Below are positions 47,821 to 56,965 of a DNA stretch of 64,000 nt, in pieces. Positions within the stretch are counted from its first letter, which is position 1; each line of letters starts with the position of its first letter. The stretch spans positions 140,065 to 204,064 of the forward strand of contig NZ_JAVFVU010000015.1 in assembly GCF_030929615.1 (NCBI RefSeq). The letters are read 5' to 3'. Both the position numbers and the translations under genes were made by a program. The notes beneath the pieces were generated by a model. That model did not search any database and was not told the origin of the DNA. It worked only from the letters and a program-made list of their open reading frames with translations. The stretch comes from Dyadobacter sp. LHD-138 (GTDB taxonomy: Bacteria; Bacteroidota; Bacteroidia; Cytophagales; Spirosomataceae).

Positions 47821-48906
47821 TTACTGGCAGCCCGCGGATTCAATAATAATCTGTGCGTCAATCTCCTTGTGGGTGGCACCGATCGTCTGACAGATCACGT
47901 CAAGCTTGTCGTTCAGTGAATCGTGACCAAACCTGGTACTGATAATGCAATTCGATAAAATTTCCTTATTGTAAATGATCCGGATACCGTACAGCGCTTC
48001 CAATTCCTGAAAAATTTGCGAAACCGGAATATCGTCAAAGAGCTTTTTCACGTCACCGGCCTCCGCCAGCAATGGTATAGGATCGTCCGAAAGATGTTTT
48101 GAAAGACTTTCATTTTTTCGGTCGAACACGGCCTGCTGGTTGGGCGACAATACCAGCCCTTTCACTTCCTCATTTACCAGGCTGATCCTTTTCTGATTAT
48201 AAACCGACACCTGCCCGGTCCGAACATTGACCCGTACCTGCCGTTCTCCATCAAAAGCCTTGATATCAAAACTAGTGCCTAAAACCCGGGTTACCACTTC
48301 ATTGGCATAAACAAAAAACGGTTTCTTTGGATTTTTGGCGACCTCAAAAAACGCCTCGCCACTCAGGAATACCTCGCGAATATCTTCCTTGAAATGAACA
48401 GGATAGCTCAACCTGCTATTCTTTTTCAATGTTACCACCGTACCGTCTTCAAACGCGATCCGCATCGGAACATCCGTCGAGTTAATCTTTTCGATCAGCG
48501 TATTTTGCTCTGCGGCCCTGGCTACCAATTCATTGTAATTGATGGCCTGCATCAGGTTTTTATTGATCAAAAACCAGCCGGTACCCAGAAAAAACAAAAC
48601 AACTGCCGCCCATTTCAGCCACGTCATGGAACTTCGTTTTTCCGGAGGGATTCCAAAAACATTTTCGCTGCTTTCTATTTTTGCCAAAATCCGGTCCAGC
48701 ACTTTTTCTTCGTCAACAGATACTGCTTCTTCCTCTTCGGCGCGGAGCTGCATGATTATCTCCCGTGCCTGTTTCATCACCGGTTTGATGCCCGGATAAT
48801 CTGCCTGTACCTGCTGCCAGTGCCCGTCCTCTGTGCGAAACAATACCCACTGCACGAAGGAATCATTATTTAAAAAATCCGGTAACCTAAATTCGTTATT
48901 ATCCAT
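47821..48906 (-). CDS. FecR-family anti-sigma factor (PUL 2)
   Basis: 361 residues: cytoplasmic sigma-binding part (1-95), membrane helix 'WLKWAAVVLFFLGTGWFLI', periplasmic FecR domain ('FEDGTVVTLKKNSRLSYP', 'SGEAFFEVAKNPKKPFFVYA', 'VLGTSFDIKAF') and a C-terminal DUF4974 domain ('DDIPVSQIFQELEALYGI'). It should hold the sigma factor encoded upstream and contact the STN domain of the downstream SusC. Confidence 0.95.
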   Translation of the reverse strand: MDNNEFRLPDFLNNDSFVQWVLFRTEDGHWQQVQADYPGIKPVMKQAREIIMQLRAEEEEAVSVDEEKVLDRILAKIESSENVFGIPPEKRSSMTWLKWAAVVLFFLGTGWFLINKNLMQAINYNELVARAAEQNTLIEKINSTDVPMRIAFEDGTVVTLKKNSRLSYPVHFKEDIREVFLSGEAFFEVAKNPKKPFFVYANEVVTRVLGTSFDIKAFDGERQVRVNVRTGQVSVYNQKRISLVNEEVKGLVLSPNQQAVFDRKNESLSKHLSDDPIPLLAEAGDVKKLFDDIPVSQIFQELEALYGIRIIYNKEILSNCIISTRFGHDSLNDKLDVICQTIGATHKEIDAQIIIESAGCQ

Positions 48907-49016
48907 TTTGACAGAAGAACAGATTCCCTATATACATACAGAGACACGTTTTTCACCGGATTAACACAAAAAGGCAAAATATTTTAAAAAATATTTTGCT
49001 AACCCTACCAGGGCTG

Positions 49017-49625
49017 TCAACTGATAAACCTGGACCCAATCACCAGAAATGAAAGTGCTTTAAGTGTAAGCCTTAAAACGGTATATGCTTTAAAAAGCAT
49101 ATTGCTGGCCACCTGCTTATTGATCCCCATGATTTGCGCCATCTGATCAAGGCTCATCCCATGGTAAAAGCGCAGATTGATCACCTCTTGCTGCCGGGGA
49201 CTGAGATTGGTAATGGCCATGCGGATTTTCTGGGTCTGGTCCAGTACAATTTCCTGGTCAATAGTTTGCTGTTCCGATGATATGGATACCAGATGATCCA
49301 GAAAATCATCAATATCCTCTGCCTGCTCAAATACGTCATGGCGGGAATTCCGGATCAGCTGGTTCCGCAGCGACCGCATCAGGTAGAATTTGGGACTTTC
49401 AACGTGCCCCAGGTTTCCGAGCATGTCGCGACGCCTCCATAGCGAAACAAAAAGATCCTGCACCGCATCTTCCAGCAACTGCGGACTGGATGTAAACCGA
49501 GATCCGTAATTCGTCATTGTTTTAAAATATGACCTGTAAATCAATACAAAAGCTTCCCTGTCGCCATTTTTGAAGGATTGCCAGAGCTCGGCCTCTTTAA
49601 GTTTATGGAGCGGGTCATATGACAT
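49017..49625 (-). CDS. ECF RNA polymerase sigma factor, FecI-like (PUL 2)
   Basis: 202 residues. Region 2: 'DREAFVLIYRSYFKTMTNYG' and 'LLEDAVQDLFVSLWRRRDML'. Region 4: 'LSPRQQEVINLRFYHGMSLDQMAQIM' and 'INKQVASNMLFKAYTVLR'. It heads the long minus-strand PUL 2 transcript set. The gap to fecR is 110 bases, about the same as in PUL 1. Confidence 0.95.
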   Translation of the reverse strand: MSYDPLHKLKEAELWQSFKNGDREAFVLIYRSYFKTMTNYGSRFTSSPQLLEDAVQDLFVSLWRRRDMLGNLGHVESPKFYLMRSLRNQLIRNSRHDVFEQAEDIDDFLDHLVSISSEQQTIDQEIVLDQTQKIRMAITNLSPRQQEVINLRFYHGMSLDQMAQIMGINKQVASNMLFKAYTVLRLTLKALSFLVIGSRFIS

Positions 49626-49738
49626 GATGTGGGTTAGTCAGATTGTTCATAAAGAAAAGTTTCAATTCAATACTTTACTACTATTCATTTATCTGAAAAT
49701 CTCGGAAACGGCGTCACTGAGCCAATTTCACGCTCAAA

Positions 49739-50491
49739 CTAGTAAGTAGCCCTTCCTCCCGAGAGGTCAAATATAAAGCCGGTGGTAAAACTGGCTTCTT
49801 TTGATACGATCCAGGAAGTCAAAGAGGCTACTTCCTCCACTGTACCGAGGCGTTTCATCGGTATTTTGGCGATCATGTAGGCCAGCTGCGCAGGATTCGT
49901 ATTCTCATTCATGGCTGTGCGGATAACAGCCGGAGCCAGTCCGTTTACAGTAATCCCGGTATCTGCATATTCCTTACCTATGCCTTTTACGAGACCTATC
50001 ACGCCCGCTTTAGTGGATGAATAACCCGCCATACCCGGGTTTCCTTCTTTTCCGGCAATTGAAGCGATCAGGACAATCCTGCCATAATTGTGTTTTTCCA
50101 TAATCGATACAGCATATTTCGTCATCAAAAAAGATCCCCGCAGGTTTACACGGTATATGTGGTCATAGTCCTCCACTGAATAATCTGTGATCTTTGTGTT
50201 GGTTGGGCCTACAATCCCTGCGGCATTAACCATGATATCAAGTCTTCCGTGTATGGTTTCTACCTTCTGCATTGCTGTTTTTACATCATCTTCGCTTGAT
50301 ACGTCTACTGGATAACCCTTCGCCGACATTCCGCTTTCATTAAATTCCTGTACTGTTCTTTCAAGTAGTTCACTATTACGGTCAAACAAAACGACATGAC
50401 CTCCTTCCGACGCAATACGAAAGGCCACAGCTTTGCCTAATCCGTCGGCGCTGCCAGTAATGACCGCAACCTGATCTTCGAATCTTTTCAT
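49739..50491 (-). CDS. Short-chain dehydrogenase/reductase
   Basis: About 250 residues from the preferred start 50491 (MKRFEDQVAV...); an in-frame ATG at 50527 adds 12 unlikely residues. 'TGSADGLG' at 12-19, 'NAAG' and 'AGYSSTK' (Tyr, Lys) mark a classical SDR; the end shows 'FTTGFIFDLSGG'. It is transcribed away from the GntR/FCD regulator with a short AT-rich gap between them, so it is the probable target of that regulator. Substrate unknown. Confidence 0.92.
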   Translation of the reverse strand: MKRFEDQVAVITGSADGLGKAVAFRIASEGGHVVLFDRNSELLERTVQEFNESGMSAKGYPVDVSSEDDVKTAMQKVETIHGRLDIMVNAAGIVGPTNTKITDYSVEDYDHIYRVNLRGSFLMTKYAVSIMEKHNYGRIVLIASIAGKEGNPGMAGYSSTKAGVIGLVKGIGKEYADTGITVNGLAPAVIRTAMNENTNPAQLAYMIAKIPMKRLGTVEEVASLTSWIVSKEASFTTGFIFDLSGGRATY

Positions 50492-50536
50492 TTTGATTAA
50501 TTGATATTTTACCTTAACAAAACACAATTGTAATGA

Positions 50537-50550
50537 TTATTTATAAATAA
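50537..50550. promoter_or_regulatory. Candidate operator in the SDR/GntR divergent gap
   Basis: TTATTTATAAATAA is a perfect 14-bp palindrome, 46 bases before the SDR start. ACAATTGT (50524-50531), a perfect 8-bp palindrome, lies next to it. Both are plausible sites for the divergently encoded GntR-type regulator. AT-rich palindromes can arise by chance in such DNA, so support is modest. Confidence 0.4.
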
Positions 50551-50679
50551 AAATACATATTGTAAATTTAAATTATAAAAATGCAATTATATTTATACCA
50601 CGACCTTGTATCATCAAGCCTGGTTGACTTAAATTAATTTTTTAACAGAAAAAACGGATACCTACATTAACTTGCTACA

Positions 50680-51621
50680 ATGCCAGTGGAACATAGCAAA
50701 CTTATCATTGCCTCTTACAACAAACTACTGGATATCCTCAGCAATATCCAGGAAATTCCGTGTGGACTTCCACCAATTGCCATTATTTGCAAAAATCTGG
50801 CTATCAGTAGAACTACTGCACAAAAGCTTTTGGAAATACTCTGTAATAATGGCATTGCAAGGCAAGACGGCAGCAATAAAATCTTACTACGCCTACCCAA
50901 TGCGATCGATTATTTTTCAACAGAAGATTATGAAAAATCAAAATCGGACAAAGTTGAAAAATTAATCCTTGAAAAACTGTCGTCCTATCAACTAAGACCA
51001 GGGGACCGTTTTTCGGAACTTGAACTGGCGAGGGAATTCAATACGAATACGGTGATAACGAGGGAAGCCCTATTCAAAATCGCTCAGAGTGGTATCATAA
51101 AAAAACATCCGCATCAAAAATGGGAAGTTATTGAGTTTTCAACCGCATTGATCGAAGAAATTGCGGCGATACGGATACTTTTTGAAGGTTACGCAATCTC
51201 GTCAATGCAGACAATTTCTGACGATGACCAGCTCTGGAAAAAGCTCCTTTTATTAAAAAAAAGGCACCAGAAACTATTAGGGCAGCATATCATAAGTATT
51301 CAAGATATGAGAAGTATCGAGTGGGATTTCCATACCACCATTATAGGAGCTGCACACAACAGGTTTATAGAAGCATCGTATAATGCTGCCTTTACGCTGG
51401 TTATTTTTCATCTCTGGCAAATTGGCTATGACCGGGTCAAAATTGAAAGCGTGTTGCATCATCACGTCAATATTTTGGATGCACTGATCAGCCGAAATTT
51501 TGAGCAAGCAAAAAAAGAGATGCTGCACCATCTCGACCATGCGAAAGAGAGTATGACAAATGTGAACGAACGTTTGGGAAAGTTGAAAACTATTCACCCG
51601 ATCCATAATGTGGACCATTAA
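50680..51621 (+). CDS. GntR-family (FadR/FCD) transcription regulator with an extra N-terminal helix-turn-helix
   Basis: 313 residues. Residues about 1-75 contain a winged-helix-like segment ('AIICKNLAISRTTAQKLLEILCNNGIARQDG'-type, helix-turn-helix at about 32-58). Residues about 90-155 contain a second one ('LRPGDRFSELELAREF', 'TREALFKIAQSGIIKKHP'), the usual GntR domain. The rest is an all-helical FCD ligand domain with candidate metal or ligand residues in 'WDFHTTIIGAAHN' and 'HHHVNILDAL'. The second domain plus FCD makes a normal FadR-type regulator; the first is additional. It is divergent from the SDR gene. Confidence 0.8.
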   Translation: MPVEHSKLIIASYNKLLDILSNIQEIPCGLPPIAIICKNLAISRTTAQKLLEILCNNGIARQDGSNKILLRLPNAIDYFSTEDYEKSKSDKVEKLILEKLSSYQLRPGDRFSELELAREFNTNTVITREALFKIAQSGIIKKHPHQKWEVIEFSTALIEEIAAIRILFEGYAISSMQTISDDDQLWKKLLLLKKRHQKLLGQHIISIQDMRSIEWDFHTTIIGAAHNRFIEASYNAAFTLVIFHLWQIGYDRVKIESVLHHHVNILDALISRNFEQAKKEMLHHLDHAKESMTNVNERLGKLKTIHPIHNVDH

Positions 51622-51685
51622 ACCTGGGCTCCCAACTCAAATATCTTGACCCGATTTATTGTAAGTTGTGCAGCAGGCAACCCTG

Positions 51686-52156
51686 TTATGCACTGGTTCT
51701 TACTCCTTTATTACCAATTTCTTCTGCCAGTCCTACAAGAAGTCCTTCGGTTCCGCGAATGTAGCAAAGCCTATAGGCGTTCTCATACTGAACCACTTCC
51801 CCAACGAGTTGGGCACCATGCCTGGTTAATCTGGATACCATTTCGTCGATGTCTTCGACGGTAAACATGACACGCAGATAACCGAGGGCATTCACAGGCG
51901 CAGTCCGGTGATCTGATATGGTAGGCGGTGTGATAAATTTCGAAAGTTCGAGTCGACTGTACCCATCCGGAGTAACCATCATCGCAATCTCTACGCACTG
52001 AGAACCTAGTCCGGTAACCCGGCCAGCCCATTCTCCTTCCACAGTCCCCCGCCCTTCGAGCTTTAAGCCTATCTCCGAGAAAAACGAAATAGCATCATCA
52101 AGTGATTCTACAACGATGCTGACATTGTCCATTCTTAGTAATTTGTTCTTTGTCAT
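51686..52156 (-). CDS. VOC-family (glyoxalase/bleomycin resistance-like) protein
   Basis: About 156 residues from ATG 52156 (MTKNKLLRMD...); the frame is open to 52243 but the added residues look non-coding. Two beta-alpha-beta-beta-beta units are suggested by 'NVSIVVESLDDAISFFSEIGL' and 'YLRVMFTVEDIDEMVSRLTRHGA', ending in 'RGTEGLLVGLAEEIG'. Such proteins bind a metal and act as lyases, dioxygenases or drug binders. No specific role can be given. Confidence 0.85.
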   Translation of the reverse strand: MTKNKLLRMDNVSIVVESLDDAISFFSEIGLKLEGRGTVEGEWAGRVTGLGSQCVEIAMMVTPDGYSRLELSKFITPPTISDHRTAPVNALGYLRVMFTVEDIDEMVSRLTRHGAQLVGEVVQYENAYRLCYIRGTEGLLVGLAEEIGNKGVRTSA

Positions 52157-52468
52157 TTTCGTAGTCTTAATTAAATTAGATTTCCGTCTATGCGTTTTTA
52201 TTGTCATAAAGTTGTGCGAACTCCCCGATTGATCCAAGCCCAATACAAAATGCCCAATGATGGGTTTAACCTTTCATTGAAGTATTATTTGCAATATACT
52301 CAAAAGACGTTTAAGATGATTGTCTCAGAAAAGGTCCGAAAGAACGGTCGATATGTGAGGCTGTAAACAAAAAAAGAGAATACGAGTAAAATTGAAATGC
52401 TCTGTATTTTCATAGGAAATTTGTTTTATTATTATAGAGATTATTCCATGTAGTAGTATTGCCCCCAT

Positions 52469-52513
52469 GCCAATTCAAAATATCTATGACGGGTGCATAG
52501 CACTTGAATTGGC
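52469..52513. repeat. Composite hairpin in the VOC upstream region
   Basis: GCCAATTCAA (52469-52478) and TTGAATTGGC (52504-52513) form a perfect 10-bp outer stem, and CTATG/CATAG form a 5-bp inner stem. It lies between the GNAT and VOC genes, both on minus. The rest of the 52244-52691 gap holds no gene that I can support, except an in-frame open extension behind the GNAT stop. Confidence 0.4.
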
Positions 52514-52691
52514 TCTTGAAGAAAGTGTATTTATGATGTCGTCATTGCTGGGCATACTTCTAAGTGGCCCAATTTCCCATTTTGTTTCTCTCTCCATCCA
52601 ATGCAGCATCTTCGTTGTACAGTTGATTCCCGTCATCATCCTTTTCATGAGCAGAAGGCGCACTTTTGTCTATTGCGTTCCAGAGATGAGA

Positions 52692-53222
52692 CTATTGATA
52701 AAATTCTTTTGGATAAACCACATCACCATGGACATGTTTCAAGGCATTAGGCTGTAATTCAATTACCATACAGTTTTCCTTTGGAACATCGAAGGGTAAA
52801 GATATACCGAATTTGTCAGCAAGACGATAGCCAAATCTTGGATAGTATTTGTCGTGCCCCAACAGTACAACCGATTGATAGCCCAAGTCTCTCGCACTTT
52901 GGTGCGCAGCTTCAATGAGTTCCCCTCCAATCCCCTTGCCCTGAAATTCGGGAAGGACTGCCACAGGAGCCAGTGCTAAAGATCCGATTTCATCTTCGGA
53001 ATTTTTAATATTTATTTCTGTGAGCAAGATATAACCAACAATCTTCTTTTCTAGCACATATACCAAAGATAATCCAGGTACAAAGGCTTTGGACGCCCTT
53101 AACCGCTCGACTAAAAAATGTTCCTGATGGTCGCTGTATTTTTCATCTCTGAAAGCTCTTTCAACCAAGTTAAAAACCGAAAGATAATCGTCAGGACTTT
53201 CTTTTCTAATGTTAATTTTCAT
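52692..53222 (-). CDS. GNAT-family N-acetyltransferase
   Basis: 176 residues with the GNAT fold: 'LALAPVAVLPEFQGKGIGGEL' carries the acetyl-CoA pyrophosphate loop (Q-G-K-G-I-G), and 'VVLLGHDKYYPRFGY' is the conserved C-terminal strand of the YhbS-like group. Substrate unknown. The amber stop is followed in frame by 43 further open codons. Confidence 0.9.
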   Translation of the reverse strand: MKINIRKESPDDYLSVFNLVERAFRDEKYSDHQEHFLVERLRASKAFVPGLSLVYVLEKKIVGYILLTEINIKNSEDEIGSLALAPVAVLPEFQGKGIGGELIEAAHQSARDLGYQSVVLLGHDKYYPRFGYRLADKFGISLPFDVPKENCMVIELQPNALKHVHGDVVYPKEFYQ

Positions 53223-53508
53223 TTCACTGAGAAGTATATTTTTTTAGATATGAGGATTACATGATGTTCGATTATAATCTGTAACGGAGTTAAAATTAGC
53301 AAATGAGACTAGAACTTGAAAATTAGTCAAAAGTCGCGACCTCTGAAAAAATAGACAGATCTCACGAAACGTCCATTTAAGAGCCCGAAAAAGCGATTAA
53401 GTTTCAAAATCAAATACTCTTAGGCACCAACCAAATTGGTCATAAAATGGGTATTTCGTCCCAAACTATGGGTTACTTGTCACTCTTTGTTGCGGGGTAA
53501 AAAGAATT

Positions 53509-54591
53509 ATGCTTGTTTTGGATATGATCATCTTTCAATTCATGCAATCTCCACGTCTGGCAATTTGGCAACAATGGCTTCTGCACGCGCTTCTTATCTG
53601 GGTGGGCGCCGAACTTAACGACGCGCTTGTCTACTGGTATGAAGTCAACACCAACGGCGTCCACCTGTTCAATACCGATGGCTCCGCGGTTACGCACTGG
53701 CAGCGATTTGCTAATCACAACTATTATCAGACCGTCTGGCTGGTGATTTTGGCGGGTACATTCATCGTCGAATTCAGTTACCATTATATTTTTAAGAAAG
53801 AGCCATTCAAGTATTTTATTGTAGGTACCTGTCTTTTTTCTGCCTGTTTTGTGCTCCTGCTTGCAGCCTATAATCAGTGGAAATTTGGAGGAGAGCTCAA
53901 TGCTCTGTGGGGACCTTCGATAGCCTTTGCAGTTTACAGTTTTTGTTACGCGTTGTTCAGGGATTTTGTGCATCAGCGTGTAAATAAAGCCCATCGTCAA
54001 ATGCAGCAAGTCCAGGCAGAACTCACCACACTGAAGGCGCAAATTAACCCGCATTTTTTCTTTAACACCTTAAATACACTATATGGAACAGCACTCGCCG
54101 AAAATGCGGACAAAACCGCTCGATGCATTGAGCAACTGTCTAATATCATGCGCTATACGGTCACCGAAGCGCAGCAGGATTTTACACCGGTTTCACAAGA
54201 ATTGAGTTTTCTGAAAGATTATCTCCATTTGCAGCAATTACGACTGCCTGGGCGGGATACGATCCGGGTGCAAACCGATCTTGACTACGATGGACTTCCT
54301 GCACACATTGCACCGTTCCTTTTGGTTCCATTTATTGAAAATGCCTTCAAATATGGAATCAGAATCGAGCAGGACAGTTTTATAAAACTACAATTGACTG
54401 TTCGGGAGCATTCGCTCGACCTGAGCATTCAAAACAGTTTATTTCCGCCGAGGCCGGATCAGGATGGACTAGGCACAGGTATTCAAACTACACAAAAACG
54501 TCTTCAACTCATTTACCCCGACAGGCACTCGCTGACTTTCGGTGAGGTAGCTGGTCGGTACAATGTCCAGCTGCATATTCGTCTACACTAA
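53509..54591 (+). CDS. LytS/YehU-type sensor histidine kinase
   Basis: 360 residues. About four membrane helices lie in the first 170 residues, followed by a short coiled coil. The His_kinase domain has its H-box 'LKAQINPHFFFNTLNTLY' and an ATPase domain with N-box 'LVPFIENAFKYGI' and 'GLGTGIQTTQKRLQLIYP'. A later ATG at 53524 is also possible. It phosphorylates the LytTR regulator encoded two genes downstream. There is no periplasmic sensor domain of note, so the signal may be membrane-borne or passed by a partner such as the TlpA-like protein encoded between them. Confidence 0.92.
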   Translation: MLVLDMIIFQFMQSPRLAIWQQWLLHALLIWVGAELNDALVYWYEVNTNGVHLFNTDGSAVTHWQRFANHNYYQTVWLVILAGTFIVEFSYHYIFKKEPFKYFIVGTCLFSACFVLLLAAYNQWKFGGELNALWGPSIAFAVYSFCYALFRDFVHQRVNKAHRQMQQVQAELTTLKAQINPHFFFNTLNTLYGTALAENADKTARCIEQLSNIMRYTVTEAQQDFTPVSQELSFLKDYLHLQQLRLPGRDTIRVQTDLDYDGLPAHIAPFLLVPFIENAFKYGIRIEQDSFIKLQLTVREHSLDLSIQNSLFPPRPDQDGLGTGIQTTQKRLQLIYPDRHSLTFGEVAGRYNVQLHIRLH

Positions 54592-54605
54592 CCCAGCTTT
54601 CACTT

Positions 54606-56087
54606 ATGAGACTACTCTTTTTGTGCGCCGCACTCGCAGCGTTCACCACTTCGCACGCCCAAATGACAGTATCCGGAAAAATCTCACCTCCCCAATCAGG
54701 AAAAGCATTGGTCTTCAATGTGCCCTTCGATTGCTGGTTACACACAGCCAATGCTGTGGAAGTGGTGCCAGATAAGAAAGGGAAATTTTCAATTCGATTG
54801 GCGGTAGAGAAACCACAGATCATTTTTATGATCCATGCAGGGCGGCGTCTGCAGCTGTATGCCGAACAAGGTAAAACACTAGTGATTGACACAGACGATT
54901 CTCTGAAAACAGTTCGATTCGGAGGTAGCCTAGGCAGGGAAAATCAGTTTCGGCAGAAATTAGGTCTAACAACCAATAGTCTTGGCAAACAGACTTGGAA
55001 CGATACCCTGACTGCGCCAGGACAAATTCTTATTGAACTAAGAAAAGCGCAGCACTCTGCATTGTCACAATTGAACGACAGTAAAATAACAACAACATTT
55101 TTACGCATGACCAGGGCCGATATTGAATATTTCGCGGTAAGTAAACTCTGGGACCTGATCTGGAAAAATAATGTATGGACTTCGCGTCACAATTCACGCT
55201 ATGAGCAAAAGGAATGGCGGCAAACACTGAAAACGGCACATGAAGTCGTTGTGCTTTCAAATGTTAGTGCGCTAAACAGTTACCATTACCAAATCATGGT
55301 CAGCTATTACCCGCGCTATCTCCAGCATCTTGCTTCCAATAAAGAGGAGTTTGCCCGAATTGCAGAAGCGGTTTTCAAGAAGCCTTTCGCGGAAGTCAAT
55401 CTGGAAGTACGGCAAAAAGGAGAGCGATACTGGGAACATGCTGCTTTGCAATATGGGTTTACGGGCCGTGCACAGGAATATGCCATAGCTTCATTTTTAA
55501 TTAAAGGGATCAACGCGGGCGACCTTGAATATCAGCAGGAAGCATATCAGGATTTTGTGAAACGCTTTCCGGAAAGTCCGTACAGGTCTCAGGTTGAAAA
55601 AAAAATGAAACCCTACCTGGAAAGTCTGGCTGAAACAAAACTGGAATCAAAAGGCATTCATTTTGTACAGGATTCGCGTACCGTTCCTACGCTTGATTCA
55701 GTAATAGCGAATCATAAAGGACGAGTGATTTTCATCGACATGTGGGGAACCTGGTGTGGTCCATGCAGACAGGAGTTTCCCTTCAATCAGGCACTGAAAG
55801 ATCGTTTTAAGGATAAGCCGGTGGATTTTACATACATCGCCGTTGAGCACCGGCCGAATCCTGAGAAGAAATGGCAGGAAATGATTGCATTCTATCATTT
55901 GACGGGATACCACATTCTGGCGGGTAAAAATCTGGTGGAACATTTGCGCAAGATTTATTCCCAACAAGGTAATCTTATATTTCCATCGTATATATTAGTG
56001 GACAAGTTGGGCAATATCGTTACCATCCATGCAAAACGGCCCTCCGAAAGGGAAGCTTTATACAAGCAAATCGAGCAGTTGCTATGA
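54606..56087 (+). CDS. TlpA-like thioredoxin-domain protein in a two-component operon
   Basis: 493 residues with a signal peptide (1-18). The N-terminal part (about 20-115) is beta-rich, like the DUF4369-type domains of Bacteroidota TlpA proteins; the middle is helical. The C-terminus (about 350-493) is a thioredoxin fold with active site 'WGTWCGPCRQEF'. It probably acts as a periplasmic disulfide reductase. It starts 15 bases after the kinase gene and overlaps the response-regulator start by 4 bases, so all three are one transcript. A redox link to the kinase is inference from that position. Confidence 0.9.
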   Translation: MRLLFLCAALAAFTTSHAQMTVSGKISPPQSGKALVFNVPFDCWLHTANAVEVVPDKKGKFSIRLAVEKPQIIFMIHAGRRLQLYAEQGKTLVIDTDDSLKTVRFGGSLGRENQFRQKLGLTTNSLGKQTWNDTLTAPGQILIELRKAQHSALSQLNDSKITTTFLRMTRADIEYFAVSKLWDLIWKNNVWTSRHNSRYEQKEWRQTLKTAHEVVVLSNVSALNSYHYQIMVSYYPRYLQHLASNKEEFARIAEAVFKKPFAEVNLEVRQKGERYWEHAALQYGFTGRAQEYAIASFLIKGINAGDLEYQQEAYQDFVKRFPESPYRSQVEKKMKPYLESLAETKLESKGIHFVQDSRTVPTLDSVIANHKGRVIFIDMWGTWCGPCRQEFPFNQALKDRFKDKPVDFTYIAVEHRPNPEKKWQEMIAFYHLTGYHILAGKNLVEHLRKIYSQQGNLIFPSYILVDKLGNIVTIHAKRPSEREALYKQIEQLL

Positions 56088-56797
56088 AAAAAGATCTGGC
56101 ACATATTCGTTGTATTTGCGTAGACGATGAACCTTTCGGTCTTAGCGTTTTGCTAGCGCATGCAAGTAAAGTTCCTGGCCTAACTGTCCTGGGCGCTTTT
56201 GCCAGCGGAATGGAAGCACTTGCTTTTGTCAAAAATAACACTGTCGACTTAATATTTCTTGACATCCAGATGCCCGATTTGTCTGGTCTGGAAATGGCCC
56301 GGATGCTTTCGCCATCGGTACATATTGTGTTTACTACCGCCCACCCGCAACATGCCGTTGCGGGATTTGACCTCGCCGCGACGGATTATTTACTGAAACC
56401 TATTGGCCTTAGCCGTTTCCTGCAAGCTATTGACCGGGCTGCTGCAAAAATTTCGAGCACCACCAATGAGGCGAAGTCATACGATTATATTTTTGTCAAA
56501 ACCGGTTACGACTGGGCACGCATTGATCTCGACGCATTGCTTTACATTGAAGCCGATGGAAATTACCTTACTTTTCACACATCCGACCGACAGGTTTTAA
56601 CCCGAATGAAACTTGGAGAGATATTGGAAAAATTACCACGGGAAGCATTCATGCGGATCCATAAATCTTATGTCATATCTATATCCAAAATCGACAAGAT
56701 CGAAAGACATCAGATCACGCTGGCCGATCATGTACTCTCGTTATCGGCTACCTTCAGAGATGACTTACTTGCAAGGCTGGTTGATCAGAAGACTTAA
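56084..56797 (+). CDS. LytTR-family response regulator
   Basis: 237 residues. Receiver domain with 'CVDDEPFGL' (acidic pocket), phospho-acceptor Asp in 'LIFLDIQMPDLSG', Thr in 'VFTTAHPQHA' and Lys in 'LLKPIGLSRF'. The C-terminal LytTR DNA-binding domain has 'YIEADGNYLTFHTSDRQVL' and 'FMRIHKSYVISISKI'. The ATG overlaps the TlpA-like stop. It is the output of the LytS kinase encoded upstream. Confidence 0.96.
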   Translation: MKKDLAHIRCICVDDEPFGLSVLLAHASKVPGLTVLGAFASGMEALAFVKNNTVDLIFLDIQMPDLSGLEMARMLSPSVHIVFTTAHPQHAVAGFDLAATDYLLKPIGLSRFLQAIDRAAAKISSTTNEAKSYDYIFVKTGYDWARIDLDALLYIEADGNYLTFHTSDRQVLTRMKLGEILEKLPREAFMRIHKSYVISISKIDKIERHQITLADHVLSLSATFRDDLLARLVDQKT

Positions 56798-56965
56798 TAG
56801 GTATCCACTTTATATCATACCTCGTAAATAAAAATCGGAGGTTAAGTTGGACCGTAGGGTTATTCAAAATATTCTTCCTTTTGCGTCTTTCCCTAGTCCA
56901 AATATTTTGTACACGAAAACAAATTACACTAAATTTATACAAGTTAAGAACCGTGTATTTTTACT

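Noticed and set aside
52467..52757. A 96-codon plus-strand hydrophobic open frame
   Set aside because: It overlaps the end of the GNAT gene on the other strand and begins in the hairpin. Its hydrophobicity is the usual antisense effect of a charged minus-strand frame.
53473..54054. A 193-codon minus-strand open frame over the LytS kinase start
   Set aside because: The plus-strand kinase frame has the H-box and N-box and membrane helices in the expected order, so the minus frame is a shadow.
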